64,000 nucleotides of DNA from Poecilobothrus nobilitatus (GCA_947095535.1 OX352772.1:53153445-53217444); one strand, 5' to 3'. Counted from the first letter of the stretch, positions 13,940-25,868 are shown. Made by a program: numbers and translations. Notes: generated by a model not told the origin, from the sequence alone.

Positions 13940-14334
13940 TTTAAAAAGGAAATTTTATAATTCTCAAATTTAAAGCAAACTAAAACGCAATATATTACAC
14001 TATATGAAATAAAAAGAGCTACCGCTTATTAAACTTCATTAAGTTTCCTCAACAAAATCCAAACATATTTCTGCCGTTTTGTAAAAATCATTCGTAGACA
14101 TATTTTTATCAAACAAATAATATTTCAACTTGCTTGTTCCAATATTTGAGTAATTTCCATTTTTTAAATATATCACCTAACTATTGACTCTCACCGCTCA
14201 CTATTGACGGTCAGGGTAAGTTAAGCAGTCCGTATGCTTATTTCTAAGATATGAATATTAACTAGTTGGTTTATAACTACGTACATCTGTTGCTAGAACG
14301 AACTAAGTAAAAAACAAAACCTAACAGTAATTCT

Positions 14335-14520
14335 ACCTTCTATTATCCCTTCTATTCTTCCTTCTATTTCTTCTTCGCTTCCTTCTATACGCTAACTCCT
14401 TCTATATGTTTTTAAATTAAGCTAAGATAAGTTTCTTTCTATTCTCCCTTCTATTTTCTTCTTCGTTTCCTTCTATAAGCTAACTTCTCCTATTTGTTCT
14501 TCAATTCTTCCCTAACCAAA
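14335..14520. repeat. Pyrimidine-rich tandem duplication, about 88 bp
   Basis: Two diverged copies of a CTTCTATT-rich segment. TTCTTCGCTTCCTTCTATAC at 14371 and TTCTTCGTTTCCTTCTATAA at about 14458 mark corresponding positions. No gene was seen. Confidence 0.6.
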
Positions 14521-14929
14521 TATTTTTTTGGCCTCATTTTCATCGTATCTTATATTAAAGTTAAATCTGCTATTAAATACAAAAAGTCGCTGAAAGGAAA
14601 GCCCTTGAGTACAGAAAATCTTATTTTAGAATTTAAATTGGAATAATTTTATATTTCTTTTCTCAACTATCTATTAAAATATTTTTAATTGATTTATAAA
14701 ATTTATCGATTTATATCTATATTATTCCGATTAAAAAGTTTTTGACATCTGTTCAAATTTCATAGTATTTACAAGGAAAAACAATATAAGATAAAAAATT
14801 TTTTTATAGAAAATAAAAAATCTGTATATAAGATTAATTATCTGCATTACTATTCTAATGTTTTTCTTTTTTTTTTTCCTTTTTATGTTCATTAATACAA
14901 ATTCTAAATAAAAAAACAAGAAAACAAAA

Positions 14930-16175
14930 ATAATAAAACAATAAAAAAAAATCCAATACTATTAAAAATAACATTTTGTTTATTCAACTTGTTAAAGTTT
15001 TTACCAAAAACTATTAATAAAAAAATAATCTTTAATCATTACAAAACAAAATAAAACAAAACTACAAAAAAAAAACAAAAAAAAAAATTCAAATCGAAAA
15101 AATCTTTAAAACTTTAATAACAAAAAGAAAAAGAAAAAAAAAACAACACTTCAAATTAACTAAAATTAATAAAACCATAAAAAATTCCTTGTAGAAAAAA
15201 TTCAATTTAATACCATTATTTCGTTTATTATAATAAACATTAACTAAATACTATAATATATACATACATACATACCATTTTACAACAATAAGACATATTG
15301 AACCTCAGTTAAAAAAGTTTCTGAAATTATATTATACATATATATAAAACATATATACATATATATATTACACAGAAATATAAAAGAAATAAATAAATAA
15401 AAAAAAATTAAACAAATTTAAATAAATTAAAAAAACAAAAAAAAAAAAAACAAATAATATATAAAAAACCATATTTAAAACAATTCTTACAAAAAAACAA
15501 AAAAAAACCATCACATCAAACCTATCAAATTTCATTTTAAATCAATAACAAAATTTTAAAATATAAACGCATAAAAAATGATTTTCTTCAAAAGATCACT
15601 TTAAAATTTGTAAAAACTAACAAAAAAAAAAAAAACATAAAAACAAAACAACAAAAAAAAAAACCAAACTAAAAAAAAATTTAACAAAAAAAAAAACATT
15701 TCACATTGTTTTCAGCACATCTAAAACAAAAATCGAATATACAAAAACCAAATCAATTTTATCTAATTTATATTAGAAAAACAAACAAAAAAAAAAACTA
15801 AAAACAAAATGTTACAAAAAAAAAAAACTTCTTTTCTTCTTTTATCAGCCAAAAAAAACCAAAAATATATATTAAAATAAAAAAATTAAAAAAACAAAAT
15901 AAAAACAAAAATTACATAAAACAAAAAAAAGATTCTGTTAAAATTACAAAAATACAAAAACAAAAAAAAAAAAAAAAATAACGTTTTAAAAATGGTTGTA
16001 AAACAAAATATTAAAATAAATAAAAAAAAAAAAACAAATTTGTTAACACAAAACATAATTAAATAAAATTAAAACAGAAAACTTCTAAATTTAAAAACAA
16101 AAATAAAAAAAAAAAAAAACTGAAAACTCAATAAACAAAAAATAAAAAAAAAAAATTATATAAATTAATTAAATT
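14930..16175. repeat. Adenine-biased low-complexity tract
   Basis: Dozens of A runs separated by C or T (CAAAA, TAAAA words) with very few T runs for about 1.2 kb on the plus strand. The strand asymmetry stands out even in this AT-rich window. No gene was recognised. Confidence 0.6.
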
Positions 16176-16437
16176 TTTGTTGTTTTTATTTTTCGTTCCA
16201 AAAGAACAGAACTTTCCAATAAGAGAACTGGGAACTGGGAAGGGCTTAAACTAAAAAGAAAGCATATGTCAATAAATAAAGAATTTAATCATTTTTTATA
16301 AATAATACCTTAAAATTTTTCTATGCTTATTAAACATTTCAGGAATACCTATGTATATATAATATTTATATGGAAAGAACCACACCCGCAGGGACAGGTT
16401 CAAAATTTTTGTATATCATTTATGATATGCAAAAATA

Positions 16438-16458
16438 AATAATAATAATAATAATAAT
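16438..16458. repeat. (AAT)7 microsatellite
   Basis: Uninterrupted trinucleotide run just upstream of the large array-bearing element. Confidence 0.85.
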
Positions 16459-16671
16459 CTATATGGATCACCCCTGATATCTTCAAAAACAAAAAAAAAA
16501 CTGTTACTTAGCAGTTAGAGATCATCTTTTTATACTTTTTATACCCTACACCTAAAGTATAGGGTATATTAACTTTGGTATGGTGTTTGTAACCACCAAA
16601 AGGAAGCGAGTTAGGTATAGACATGTATATATATTCTGAATCAGGATCACCGCAGGAGTCGATTTAGCGAT

Positions 16672-16697
16672 GTCCGTCCGTCCGTCCGTCCGTCCGT
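16672..16697 (+). repeat. (GTCC)6 microsatellite of mini-me-like element A
   Basis: Six GTCC units directly after the conserved core. The copy at 36329 has fewer units at the same position, so this is length variation at a homologous site. Confidence 0.85.
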
Positions 16698-16792
16698 ACG
16701 CACGATAACTCAAAAAATAATGATGCTATCTTGATGAAATTTATATAGTAGGTTACTAATTACGAAAGAAAGGCTAAGTTCGAATCTGGACA

Positions 16793-19170
16793 AAATCCGT
16801 CCATGGGTTCGGATTCTGGAAGCTTCCGAATGATTCCGGGCTTTTGGAGATAATCTCCGCAAACGAGATTATCTCCAAAAGCAACAAAGATAGAAACTTC
16901 AAATTTTGTACAATGATGCTTCTTCCCGTTCGATTTATGTCTCTGAAATTTAAGAGGATTTGGTCCATGGGTTTGGGTTTTGGAAGCTTCCGAACGAGCA
17001 CCAGAGCAAATGAGATTATCTCCAAAACCAACAAAGATAGAACCTTTAAATTTGGCAGGGTGGTGTTCTTTCATGTTTTATTTAAGTCTATGAAATGTGA
17101 GAAGATTTGGTCCATGGGTTCGGCTTTTGGAAACTTCCGAACGAGCCCCAGAGCAAACGAGATTATCTCCAAAACCAATAAAGATAGAACCTTTACTTTT
17201 GGCAAAATGGTGTTCTTTCATGTATGATTTAGGCCTCTGAAATTTAAGAGGATTTGGTCCATGGGTTTGGATTTGGAAGCTTCCGAACGAGCACCAGAGC
17301 AAATGAGATTATCTCCAAAACCAACAAAGATATAACCTTTAAATTTGGCAGGGTGGTGTTCTTTCATGTATGATTTAGGCCTCTGAAATTTAAGAGGATT
17401 TGGTCCATGGGTTTGGATTTGGAAGCTTCCGAACGAGCACCAGAGCAAATGAGATTATCTCCAAAACCAACAAAGATATAACCTTTAAATTTGGCAGGGT
17501 GGTGTTCCTTCCCGTTCGATTTATGTCTCTGAAATTTAAGAGGATTTGGTCCATGGGTTTGGATTTGGAAGCTTCCGAACGAGCCCCAGAGCAAATGAGA
17601 TTATCTCCAAAACCAATAAAGATATAACCTTTACTTTTGGCAGAATGGTGTTCTTTCATGTATGATTTAGGCCTCTGAAATTTAAGAGGATTTGATCCAT
17701 GGGTTTGGATTTGGAAGCTTCCGAACGAGCACCAGAGCAAATGAGATTATCTCCAAAACCAACAAAGATATAACCTTTAAATTTGGCAGGGTGGTGTTCT
17801 TTCATGTTTTATTTAAGTCTCTGAAATGTGAGAAGATTTGGTCCATGGGTTCGGCTTTTGGAAACTTCCGAACGAGCCCCAGAGCAAACGAGATTATCTC
17901 CAAAACCAATAAAGATAGAACCTTTAAATTTTTTATAATGATGTTTCTTCCAGTTTGATTTATGTCTCTAAAATTTAAGAGGATGTGGTCCATGGGTTTG
18001 GATTTTGGAAGCTTCCGAACGAGCCCCAGAGCAAATGAGATTATCTCCAAAAACAACAAATATATATAACCTTTAAATTTGGCCGAATGGTGTTTTTTCA
18101 TGTTTGATTTAAGTCTCTGAAATTTGAGAGGATTTGGCCATGGGTTTAAATTTGAAAGAATTTGAACCGTGGATTCGAATTTTGGAAGCTTCCCAACGAG
18201 CCGCAGAGCAAATGAGATTATATCCAATACGAACAAAGGTAGAACCTTTGAATTTGGTACAATGGTGTTCTTTCGTGTTTGATTTATGTCTCTGAAATTT
18301 AAGAGGATTTGGTCCATGGGTTTGGTTTTGGAAGCTTCCGAACGAGCACCAGAGCAAATGAGATTATCTCCAAAACCAACAAAGATATAACCTTTAAATT
18401 TGGCAGGGTGGTGTTCTTTCATGTTTTATTTAAGTCTCTGAAATGTGAGAAGATTTGGTCCATGGGTTCGGGTTTTGGAAACTTCCGAACGAGCCCCAGA
18501 GCAAACGAGATTATCTCCAAAACCAATAAAGATAGAACCTTTAAATTTTTTATAATGATATTTCTTCCAGTTTGATTTATGCCTCTAAAATTTAAGAGGA
18601 TGTGGTCCATGGGTTTGGATTTTGGAAGCTTCCGAACGAGCCCCAGAGCAAATGAGATTATCTCCAAAAACAACAAATATATAACCTTTACTTTTGGCAT
18701 AATGGTGTTCTTTCATGTATGATTTAGGCCTCTGAAATTTGAGAGGATTTGGTCCTTGGGTTCGGATTTTGAAAGCTTCCGAACGAGCCTCAGAGCAAAT
18801 GATATTATCTCCAAATGCAACAAAGATATAACCTTTAAATTAGGCAGAATGGTGTTCCTTCATGTTTGATTTATGTTTCTGAAATTTGTGAGGATTTGGT
18901 CCATGGGTTCAAATCTTGAAAGCTTCCGGACGAGCCCCAGATCAAACGAGTATATCTCCACAACCAACAAAGATAGAACTTTTATTTTTAGTACAAAGGT
19001 GTTCTGTTATGTTTCCTTTTCTGTAAAATTGGAAACTGACATTTGAAAGAATTTGAACCATGGGTTCGTATTTTGGAAACTTCCGGACGAGCACAAGAGC
19101 AACGAGCATATCTCCAAAACCAACAAAAGTAGAACCTTTAAATTTAATAGAATGGTGTTCTGGCAAGTTT
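16793..19170. repeat. 146-bp tandem array, about 16 units
   Basis: The marker TGGTCCATGGG recurs at 16965, 17112, 17259, 17405, 17551, 17697, 17843, 17990, 18314, 18460, 18606 and 18901, mostly 146-147 bp apart, with degenerate copies at 16800, 18138/18168, 18754 and 19058. Each unit has GGAAGCTTCC, GAGATTATCTCC and a TTTAAATTTGGCAGGGTGGT-like stretch. Central units are nearly identical and outer units are more diverged, as expected from unequal exchange. Open frames up to 206 codons cross the array on both strands. They are not genes, because 146 is not a multiple of three and the same DNA is read in different frames. Confidence 0.9.
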
Positions 19171-19440
19171 TCTTTATGTTCCTGAGATGGATTCGATGAA
19201 TTGGAGTGGCAATTCGGGTAGCTGACACAAACATCCCAAGGACTACCAATCTTCGAAAATAATTAAGATAGAAACTTAAAATTTTATACAAGGTGTGGGT
19301 GTCAAGAATATCCCAAGCGGATGCCTCTTTTACGTTCTTGAAATTCGAGTTGAATAAGACAGAAAAGGGAAGAAGTTCAAGCACTGCCAAAAACACTTAT
19401 GGATTGTTAATTTAATTCGAATTATTCAGGTGTAGGGTAT

Positions 19441-21131
19441 TAATAAGTCGGTTGCATCGACTTACTGTTACATTTACTTGTTTTATACTCAAAGCGTCAC
19501 CTTTTCTTTCTTTGTTTGAATTTATCTATTTTGCTTCCACTTTTTTGACATTTCTCTTATTTACGTTTTCTGACATTTTTTTCTGTTATTAAATACGATG
19601 AAACTTGGAATCTTTTCTGAAGTTTTGAACTATTCGTTTTAAAAGTAAAATTTTTTTATTATTGTCAGGCACAAAAAGTGAGAGATAGTTAAAATTAAAA
19701 AAAAAAAAAAATATTCAAATAAATATTAATATTGCACCCTTCAAAAAATTGAATTTCTCTAATTTTCTATTCTATTTTTTAAACACTTCAAAAAAGTTAG
19801 ATTCTTCTCGTTTTAAAAAAAGTGGAAAGAAATGGGATTAAAAAATAAAAAAAGGGAATAGAAAACATTAACGTCTAACCCACCCCCTCAAAAACCAAAA
19901 ACTTTTTGAAAGAAAATCGTAAAAATTAAAATCTTGTACCATTTTTTGACAGGATGACCATTCCAACAAAAAGTTTTTTGATATAAAGATAATATTCTGA
20001 AAAAATGAGATACCTTGCTTTTCTTATCCAACATAAAATATCAAGATATTCAAAAATGACACAATACGAGTATACTTTCTAAAACCAAAGCGGTAAAAAT
20101 TACTTCCACCCTGATTTATTAACCACCGCAAAGCCACAAAAATTTAATTTTTTTTTATTTTGTTATGCATGTTAAAAGAGCAAAGCGCTATAAACCTAAA
20201 CTTGGAAAGAAAAAACTATAATTATCAAATTCTAACTTAACCAAAAACTTGATATTATAAATGCAAAAAACGAATCTCTAAGGAGAACAAAAGTAAGGTT
20301 AGTCTTTTATCAAAATATAAAGAACAAAAGAAAAATTAAATTATAGATATCAAGCTTTATTAAATACCAAGAAAAGAAGATTTAAATTTTGCAGGTACTT
20401 AAATCTGTTGCGTTAGACTAAAGAAATTTTGCAGAAAAATTCTGTTTCCCTAAAAAAAAAACTCCCTGTTTCCCTAACTCTTTTAAAAATTAATTACCAA
20501 ATGTGCATAATTGAATTGCAGTCAAATCTCGCAGTTACCGTAATTTTTTTCTTTTCTGTTTTAAAACTTACTTTTTTTCAACAGCTTTTCAACAGCTTTT
20601 TATTAACTTACTATGGTGGATTGCAGCTTTGAAACTGATAAAAGTAACTAGAACCAACAGCCTGAGAGTGAGAAAACGCGGCCGCCCTAACAATAGATAG
20701 GTGTGTCAAGTTAAATTCTTATGATCTGAAGAGAAGTAAGAAAAACAAAATCTATGATGGATTAGATGTTGGAATCTAGAAAACCAAAATTTACAATATT
20801 TGGCACAAATTTCCAAAATTTTTTTAGAAATGTGCTAAAAATTACTAATGGCAATTTTAATGAAAGCTGAAGCAACAGAAACGCTTAGATATTTACATAT
20901 TATTAGTTTTAAATAAAACCGAAAGAAAAAGTTGTAAAGTAGCATTTACATTTAGTGGGTTTTTGTTTCATAATTTTTATTATCAATCTTCTCTCAGTTG
21001 TTACTCAATATTAAATGAAAATATGAAATATACTAATCATAATTTATAATCTCTTATGTCAAAATTTTACCTATAGCTCCTATGACTATTCACCACACTT
21101 TAGTCAAAATTTCAATATCAATATCGGTAAT
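19441..21131. other. No gene recognised
   Basis: AT-rich sequence with moderate complexity. A GC-rich octamer (GCGGCCGC at 20678-20685) is exceptional in this base composition. Short frames such as 20429-20632 have no domain features. Confidence 0.5.
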
Positions 21132-21299
21132 GTAATAGGGGCTTTAACAGATCATTGTCCGATCGGCAGATATGCCAGAAGGCTAGGACTCACCTCATAT
21201 AATTTTTGCAGAAATTGCAAAAATAAAGAGGAAGAGGATTCAATCTTTCACCTGCTGTGTGAATGCCAGGCTCTTACATGCTTGGACTTAACAAATTGA
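21132..21299 (+). pseudogene. Non-LTR retrotransposon pol, C-terminal fragment
   Basis: The conceptual frame reads ALTDHCPIGRYARRLGLTSY, then NFCRNC, an acidic run, and IFHLLCEC before a stop. The order 'LTGHCxxGRxAxRLGL', then C-x2-C, acidic stretch, H-x3-C is typical of the extreme C terminus of LINE polyproteins, where it forms a zinc-knuckle-like tail after the RT or RNase H region. Nothing upstream in frame extends it. The sequence after the stop is frame-shifted, and a (CTAC)n run follows at 21391. It is a dead 5'-truncated copy; the clade cannot be fixed from this piece. Confidence 0.75.
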
Positions 21300-21390
21300 C
21301 AGTACTTTGTAAGAAGCTCCTAATGGTTTTATTAGGAGAATCAGTAATCCAGGGTATCAACGGATCTTAACTGGCCTAAGTGTGCATCTG

Positions 21391-21413
21391 CCTACCTACC
21401 TACCTACCCACCC
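21391..21413. repeat. (CTAC)n microsatellite
   Basis: Four to five CCTA units then CCCACCC, about 90 bp beyond the LINE tail fragment. Such tetranucleotide runs often seed at retroposon 3' ends. Confidence 0.75.
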
Positions 21414-21797
21414 ATCTAACTACTCAAAATTTTACTTCGTTATGTCAAAATTTAACTTTCTTGAGTAAACAGTTATTGATTAGCATACAACTTAAATAAT
21501 CAATTGTTTAGCAAAATGTAATTTTATACTGTATGCTAATCGATAACTTTTACTTGTGGTAAAATAAAAAAAAAATTTACTAAGGTAGAAAAAAAATCAA
21601 AATTTTACTGTGCCAAATAAAAACAAAATTTTGACAGTTAAAATTTTAACAGGATATTGATGATTATACAAAAACGAAAGACTATCTAACTTAGGCTTTT
21701 TCTTTTTATCTGAAAATGACAATTATTTTACAGAGTTTAAAAGAAACTGTGATCACATTTTGAGCTCACATGCAACACAATTTAAAAAAATCTGCTA

Positions 21798-22172
21798 TCT
21801 CCACCACAGGACCAACCGCCACTACACGAAAAGTACAATGCCAAAACTTTTAAATTTTTTACATAATAATTTATATCAAAGCAAAATAACTTCTAATAAT
21901 TTAACAACATTTTGTTTTAATCAATAACAATAATAAACAATGAAATCGTAAAAATATATGTGCATTATTTCCTACATCCATTTACATTATTATGTAACGC
22001 GCATGATATTTTTTTCATTCAAAAATATACTGTAAACAAATACAAAACAAACATAAGATTAATATTGAATTTGCCAGCAAAAATTTTACCGTTTTAATTT
22101 TATGTCATCAACAAAAGAATAATATGCATACTTATATCTATATATATAAATTTTTAGAGACATAAAAAAACT
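21798..22172 (+). mobile_element. Element X copy 1, left portion
   Basis: Starts TCTCCACCACAGGACCAACC and matches, in reverse complement, 46900-47301 with frequent identity, including CGAAAAGTACAATGCC and AATGAAATCGTAAAAATATA. It stops abruptly at the A-rich junction with a mini-me-like element. The remainder of copy 1 resumes at 23149. Confidence 0.8.
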
Positions 22173-22177
22173 AAAAA

Positions 22178-23148
22178 GAGTGCAGTACAGTAGACTGTGT
22201 CAACTCTGGGATACCCGCATAAACGTAATATATCCTGTTTCTATAAAACTTGATGATCTTTTAAAAACATTCAGATGTTTTAGTACCGACGTTAACTACA
22301 GAGATATATTTTTGTAAATTGTGGAGTTGTATGACAGCTACCCGAATCTACTGAGCCTAGTTTCATTAAATTCCAAGAAATGCAAGAAGCCTGAACCAGC
22401 TGCTTTTGGCATGTAACTCGACACTTTTTCACTAAATTTCAGATTCCTAACTTCAATAGACACTGAGTTATTCTCATTTAAACGGAGAAGTTGTATTTTT
22501 GTAGAAGTTATTGCCATAAAACTTAATCATCATTTGCAAGATTTCAGATGCCTAGCTTCATTAAGTTCCAAGAGGTGCAAGAAGCTTGAACCGGCTGCTC
22601 TAGACCAACCAAATTTTACAAAAGTTGTTGGCATGTAACTCGACACCTCTATACTAAATTTCAGATTCCTAGCTTCAATAAACACTGAGTTATTCTCATT
22701 TAAACGAAGAAATTGTATGGCACTAACCCGAACCCACCGCACCACCACAACCAAATTTGTTGCCATAAAACAGAAGAACAGAAGTTGTTGCCATAAAACT
22801 TGATCATCTTTTGCAAAATTTCAGAAAGCTAGCTTGAATAGATACTGAGTTATTCCTATATAAAGAAAGAAGGTGTATGGCAGCTACTCGAACCCGCCGA
22901 CCGAAAATGTTGGATTTAAATAGAAAACTAACAATTTTGCAAAAGTGATGTAAAAACAATTTCAGAATCCTAGCTCCTTTATTTTTTGAGTTATCGTGCG
23001 GACGGACGGACGTACGTGGCTTTATCGACTCAGAATTCGATTCTGAGCCGACCCATACCTTTGACACTATATCTAGCTAGAATCCTTTAAGGTGTTACAA
23101 ACGTAATGGTAAATTTATTATCCCCTTGAACATAGTTCATACGGGTAT
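22178..23148 (-). mobile_element. Mini-me-like element C inserted in element X
   Basis: The plus-strand left end is GAGTGCAGTACAGTAGACTG followed by CAACTCTGGGATACCC. The right end is GTTCATACGGGTAT. The interior has four to five short related modules (AACCAAATTTTACA, GTAACTCGACACC, CTAGCTTCAATAGA, TTATTCTCATTTAAACG), then ATCGTGCGGACGGACGGACG and the core GACTCAGAATTCGATTCTGA. Read on the minus strand this is core then (GTCC)n, as in elements A and B. Frames at 22530-22766 and 22804-23067 are chance readings of these modules. Comparison with the uninterrupted copy of X fixes both ends. Confidence 0.85.
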
Positions 23149-23645
23149 AAACAAAAAAATTGTTTATATTAATTCATATGGAGTGTTATGTATGAAATTT
23201 GGACTTCGAAAAAAAATTAAATAAAAGTTAAAGTTAGTCGGATCAAAAAATGTTCTACGGCAAAGTTGTTCCTCTTTAAGTATTTAACAACTTTTCTTAA
23301 TAATTTTTCTCACAAAATTTTTCTGTTACGAAATATTTGTAAAAAACTTAAAAAGTACACTAGTAAACTACCACTTGGGGTTGTCCGATTTGCTCCAAAA
23401 GCTTATCAACCCGAGATATTTACGTCAAAACCTTAAATATGAAATTGCAAAAAAATTCGCTCAGTCGTTTAGCTGTACGCACCCACAGCCATACCCACAC
23501 ACACACACAGCGGACATCATGCTAAAAAAATGTTCACAGCCTTCTCCACACCGGTGTAGTGTATATTTGCCAAAATCTCGGGTACAAATTTTTAGTATGA
23601 AAACAATACCTTCCTTATACATAATTGTATGCGGTCGGTAAAAAA
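23149..23645 (+). mobile_element. Element X copy 1, right portion
   Basis: Continues element X from AAACAAAAAAATTGTT to GTATGCGGTCGGTAAAAA. It matches the reverse complement of 46408-46890. It contains CTCAGTCGTTTAGCTGTACG, a CA dinucleotide run at about 23495-23510 and CTTCTCCACACCGG. The 88-codon frame at 23375-23641 has a partner frame in the other copy at similar position but is low-complexity around the CA run. Coding is doubtful. Confidence 0.8.
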
Positions 23646-23732
23646 TACAAACAAAGGGTGTGAATTTAATAATCTATTCTAACTATTCATTAAAAAGTTT
23701 TTCGAAAATGTGCATAAAATATCACATTTTTT

Positions 23733-24412
23733 TGGGTTGGGTATGAATGCTCGTTTCTTAAAATCCTGTTTTATCAAAATCTCGTTTTTTAAGATCTTGT
23801 TTCTTAAAATCTCGTTTTATCGAAATCTTGTTTCTTAAAATTTTGTTCTTTTTTTTGCTTTTTTTTTTATTTTTAACACATTTAAAAAAAAAAAAAATAT
23901 GGATATCAGAGGTCGGATATTTAAACTCTAAAATACCTGCTAATTTCTTATTCATACATATTGCTACATGAAAGCCTTTGATGTAGTGGAGGCTACCGCC
24001 TCCAAACCGCCGCTAAACCTCCTCCTAATTATATTTTTTCATACATATTTCAACATCCAAATTTTTAAAAAATGGAAAGATGGCTACCGCGTCCAAACCC
24101 TTACTAGATAATTTATTGAAATCCTGATTTTAAATCCAGCTCTAAGATCCCTTCAAATTCAAAATCTCACATATACATATATAATATACAAATATTCTGG
24201 AAAAAGCGTAAAACCTTGATTTTGAATCTAACTCTAAAATCTCTCCTATTATTATTCGATAAAAATTACAATTTCTTATTTTTTCTGTATTTCCTAAAAA
24301 CAAAAAATTTTTACCGAGATTTTAAAAACCAAGATTTTGATAAAACGAGATTTTACAAAACGATATTTTGATAAAACGAGTTTTTGAGATACGAACATTC
24401 GTAACGCTCCCC
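23733..24412. mobile_element. Foldback-type element 1, arms made of a 15-16 bp repeat
   Basis: The left arm (23733-23855) and right arm (24309-24412) are inverted repeats, each built from CGTTTTATCAAAATCT-like units. The left tip GGGTTGGGTATGAATGCTCG matches the inverted right tip GGGGAGCGTTACGAATGTTC imperfectly. The middle holds GGCTACCGCCTCCAAACCGC-like segments and two copies of the TATTCTGGAAAAAGCG...AACTCTAAAATC core shared with 2680, 28728 and 43318. No transposase. Foldback architecture is seen; the mechanism of spread is unknown. Confidence 0.7.
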
Positions 24413-24892
24413 ATTTTTTTAAATACGTCATTCATATAAAGTATAAACTAAATATTGTAACCACAAACTAATTTGAAATTAAAAAATTCTTTTAATATAT
24501 ACACAAATATGTCAAATTTAATTGCAATAAAATAACCTATACTAAACCGCAATATTTAATTAATGTAATGAGTGGGAACAAGATAAACACTTTGTTGTGG
24601 GAACTAATTATTAACAAAATTGGATATATTTTCAAAAAAAAAAAATCGTTCCATTAATTATAAAAAAAATTTGTATTACTTTAATATATTTATATTCGTC
24701 CGTCTATTTAATATTAAACTATTTTTCATATAGACAATAGCATTATCTTAAAATAAATTATTTTTATTAACTATTATAAAAAAGAAATTGAATTGATGAA
24801 ATCTCTAAAAAATGTACATTCAATTAAATGTATTGTGCATTTTTGACACCATTGATTAAATAATCATATTTTTAGCACATTCCTTGCAGTAG
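24413..24892. other. No gene recognised
   Basis: AT-rich spacer between the foldback element and the next mini-me-like copy. Confidence 0.5.
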
Positions 24893-25430
24893 AGTTGACT
24901 GTGCCAACTCTGGGATACCCACATGAACGTAATATATGGTGTTTTTGTAAAACTTAATTTCAGATGTTTTAGTACCGATATATATTTATGTACATACCGA
25001 TATATATTTATGTACATGGAGGTGTATGACAGCTAATTGAACCTGTTGCACCAGCACAACCAAATTTTACAGAAGTTGTTGCCATAAAACGTGATCATCA
25101 TTTTTAAGATTTCAGACGTCCAGCTTCATCAGATTCCAAAAGGTGCAAGACGCCTGAACCGGTTGCTCTAGACTAATTAAATTTTTCAAAACTTTTTAGC
25201 ATTTAACTCGACACCTCTTTACTAAATTTAAGATACCCAAATTTTACAGATGTTGTTGGCCTGTAACTCAACACCGTTTTGCAAAATTTCAGATACCTAG
25301 CTTCAATAGATACTGAGTTATTGTCATATAAAGAAAGAAGTTGCATGGCAGCTACTCGAACCTGGTGGCCGAAAATGCTGGATTTAAATAGCGAAACTAA
25401 AAATTTTGCAAAAGTGTCGAAAAATTTTGA
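24893..25430 (-). mobile_element. Mini-me-like element D, truncated
   Basis: Begins TTGCAGTAGAGTTGACTGTG then CCAACTCTGGGATACCC and carries the same AACCAAATTTTACA and TCGACACC modules as element C, through GGATTTAAATAGCGAAACTA. It stops before the (GTCC)n, core and terminal CGGGTAT, so the minus-strand 5' third is missing. A short internal duplication (CCGATATATATTTATGTACA) is present near 24977-25017. Confidence 0.75.
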
Positions 25431-25868
25431 GATTTTAATATGATTCCGTTTACTAGTTAGATTACAAATAATACTTTTGTATAAATTTAAAATTTATGTT
25501 AAGATTTGTAATCAGTTCTATTGCTTTTTTAATTTTTTTTATAGAACACTTAAAGCAACATAATCTAGACAAATTTAATAAAAAACCGATTTTATGATGT
25601 TCTAATATTAACATTTAAACTAATTATGTTAATTTTTATGACATAGAATTAAAATAATTTTTTTTATATCCTATATTTTTTACATCCTTATTTTTTTATA
25701 AGTAAATAAAATTTGAATAATATGGCCTTAGTTGGTATAGTAATATGTTATGTTATTTCTAATTTTTTTTTTTCTTGCCACTCTAATGAGGAGTATAGGG
25801 CATCCACTAAGTCATTTATTATTCATATTTGTCTAAGCTTCAGTTTCATAAATCATTAATTTCACTAA
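25431..25868. other. No gene recognised
   Basis: AT-rich sequence. A short GAGGAGTATAGGGCATCCAC word near 25786 is GC-richer but unassigned. Confidence 0.5.

Larger units (their letters stand above)
16541..19440 (+). mobile_element. Mini-me-like non-autonomous element A, complete, carrying a satellite-like array
   Basis: Perfect 13-bp inverted ends: ATACCCTACACCT at 16541-16553 and its complement at 19428-19440. The left 200 bp carries the conserved order TTTGTAACCACC, a TATATATA tract, TTCTGAATCAGGATCACC, GTCGATTTAGCGAT, then (GTCC)6 and CACGATAACTCAAAAAATAA. A TA tract, a conserved core and a (GTCY) tract in that order is the pattern reported for dipteran mini-me elements. The interior from 16793 is a 146-bp tandem array, and the final 250 bp is unique. 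It encodes no transposase. The left end is shared with the copy at 36329. Confidence 0.8.

Noticed and set aside
16760..18700. Many overlapping open frames of 74-206 codons on both strands
   Set aside because: They all run through the 146-bp array, repeat the same peptides in shifted frames because 146 is not divisible by three, and occur on both strands. They are by-products of a repeat with few stop codons.
16793..19170. CRISPR-like array
   Set aside because: The repeats are directly adjacent 146-bp units without spacers, in a eukaryotic sequence.
22530..23067. Two minus-strand frames of 78 and 87 codons
   Set aside because: Both lie in mini-me-like element C and translate its short modules. 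Sibling copies do not keep the frames open.
23375..23641. Protein gene in element X
   Set aside because: The related frame in the other copy is broken in two, the peptide is built around a CA-run, and no domain is recognisable.
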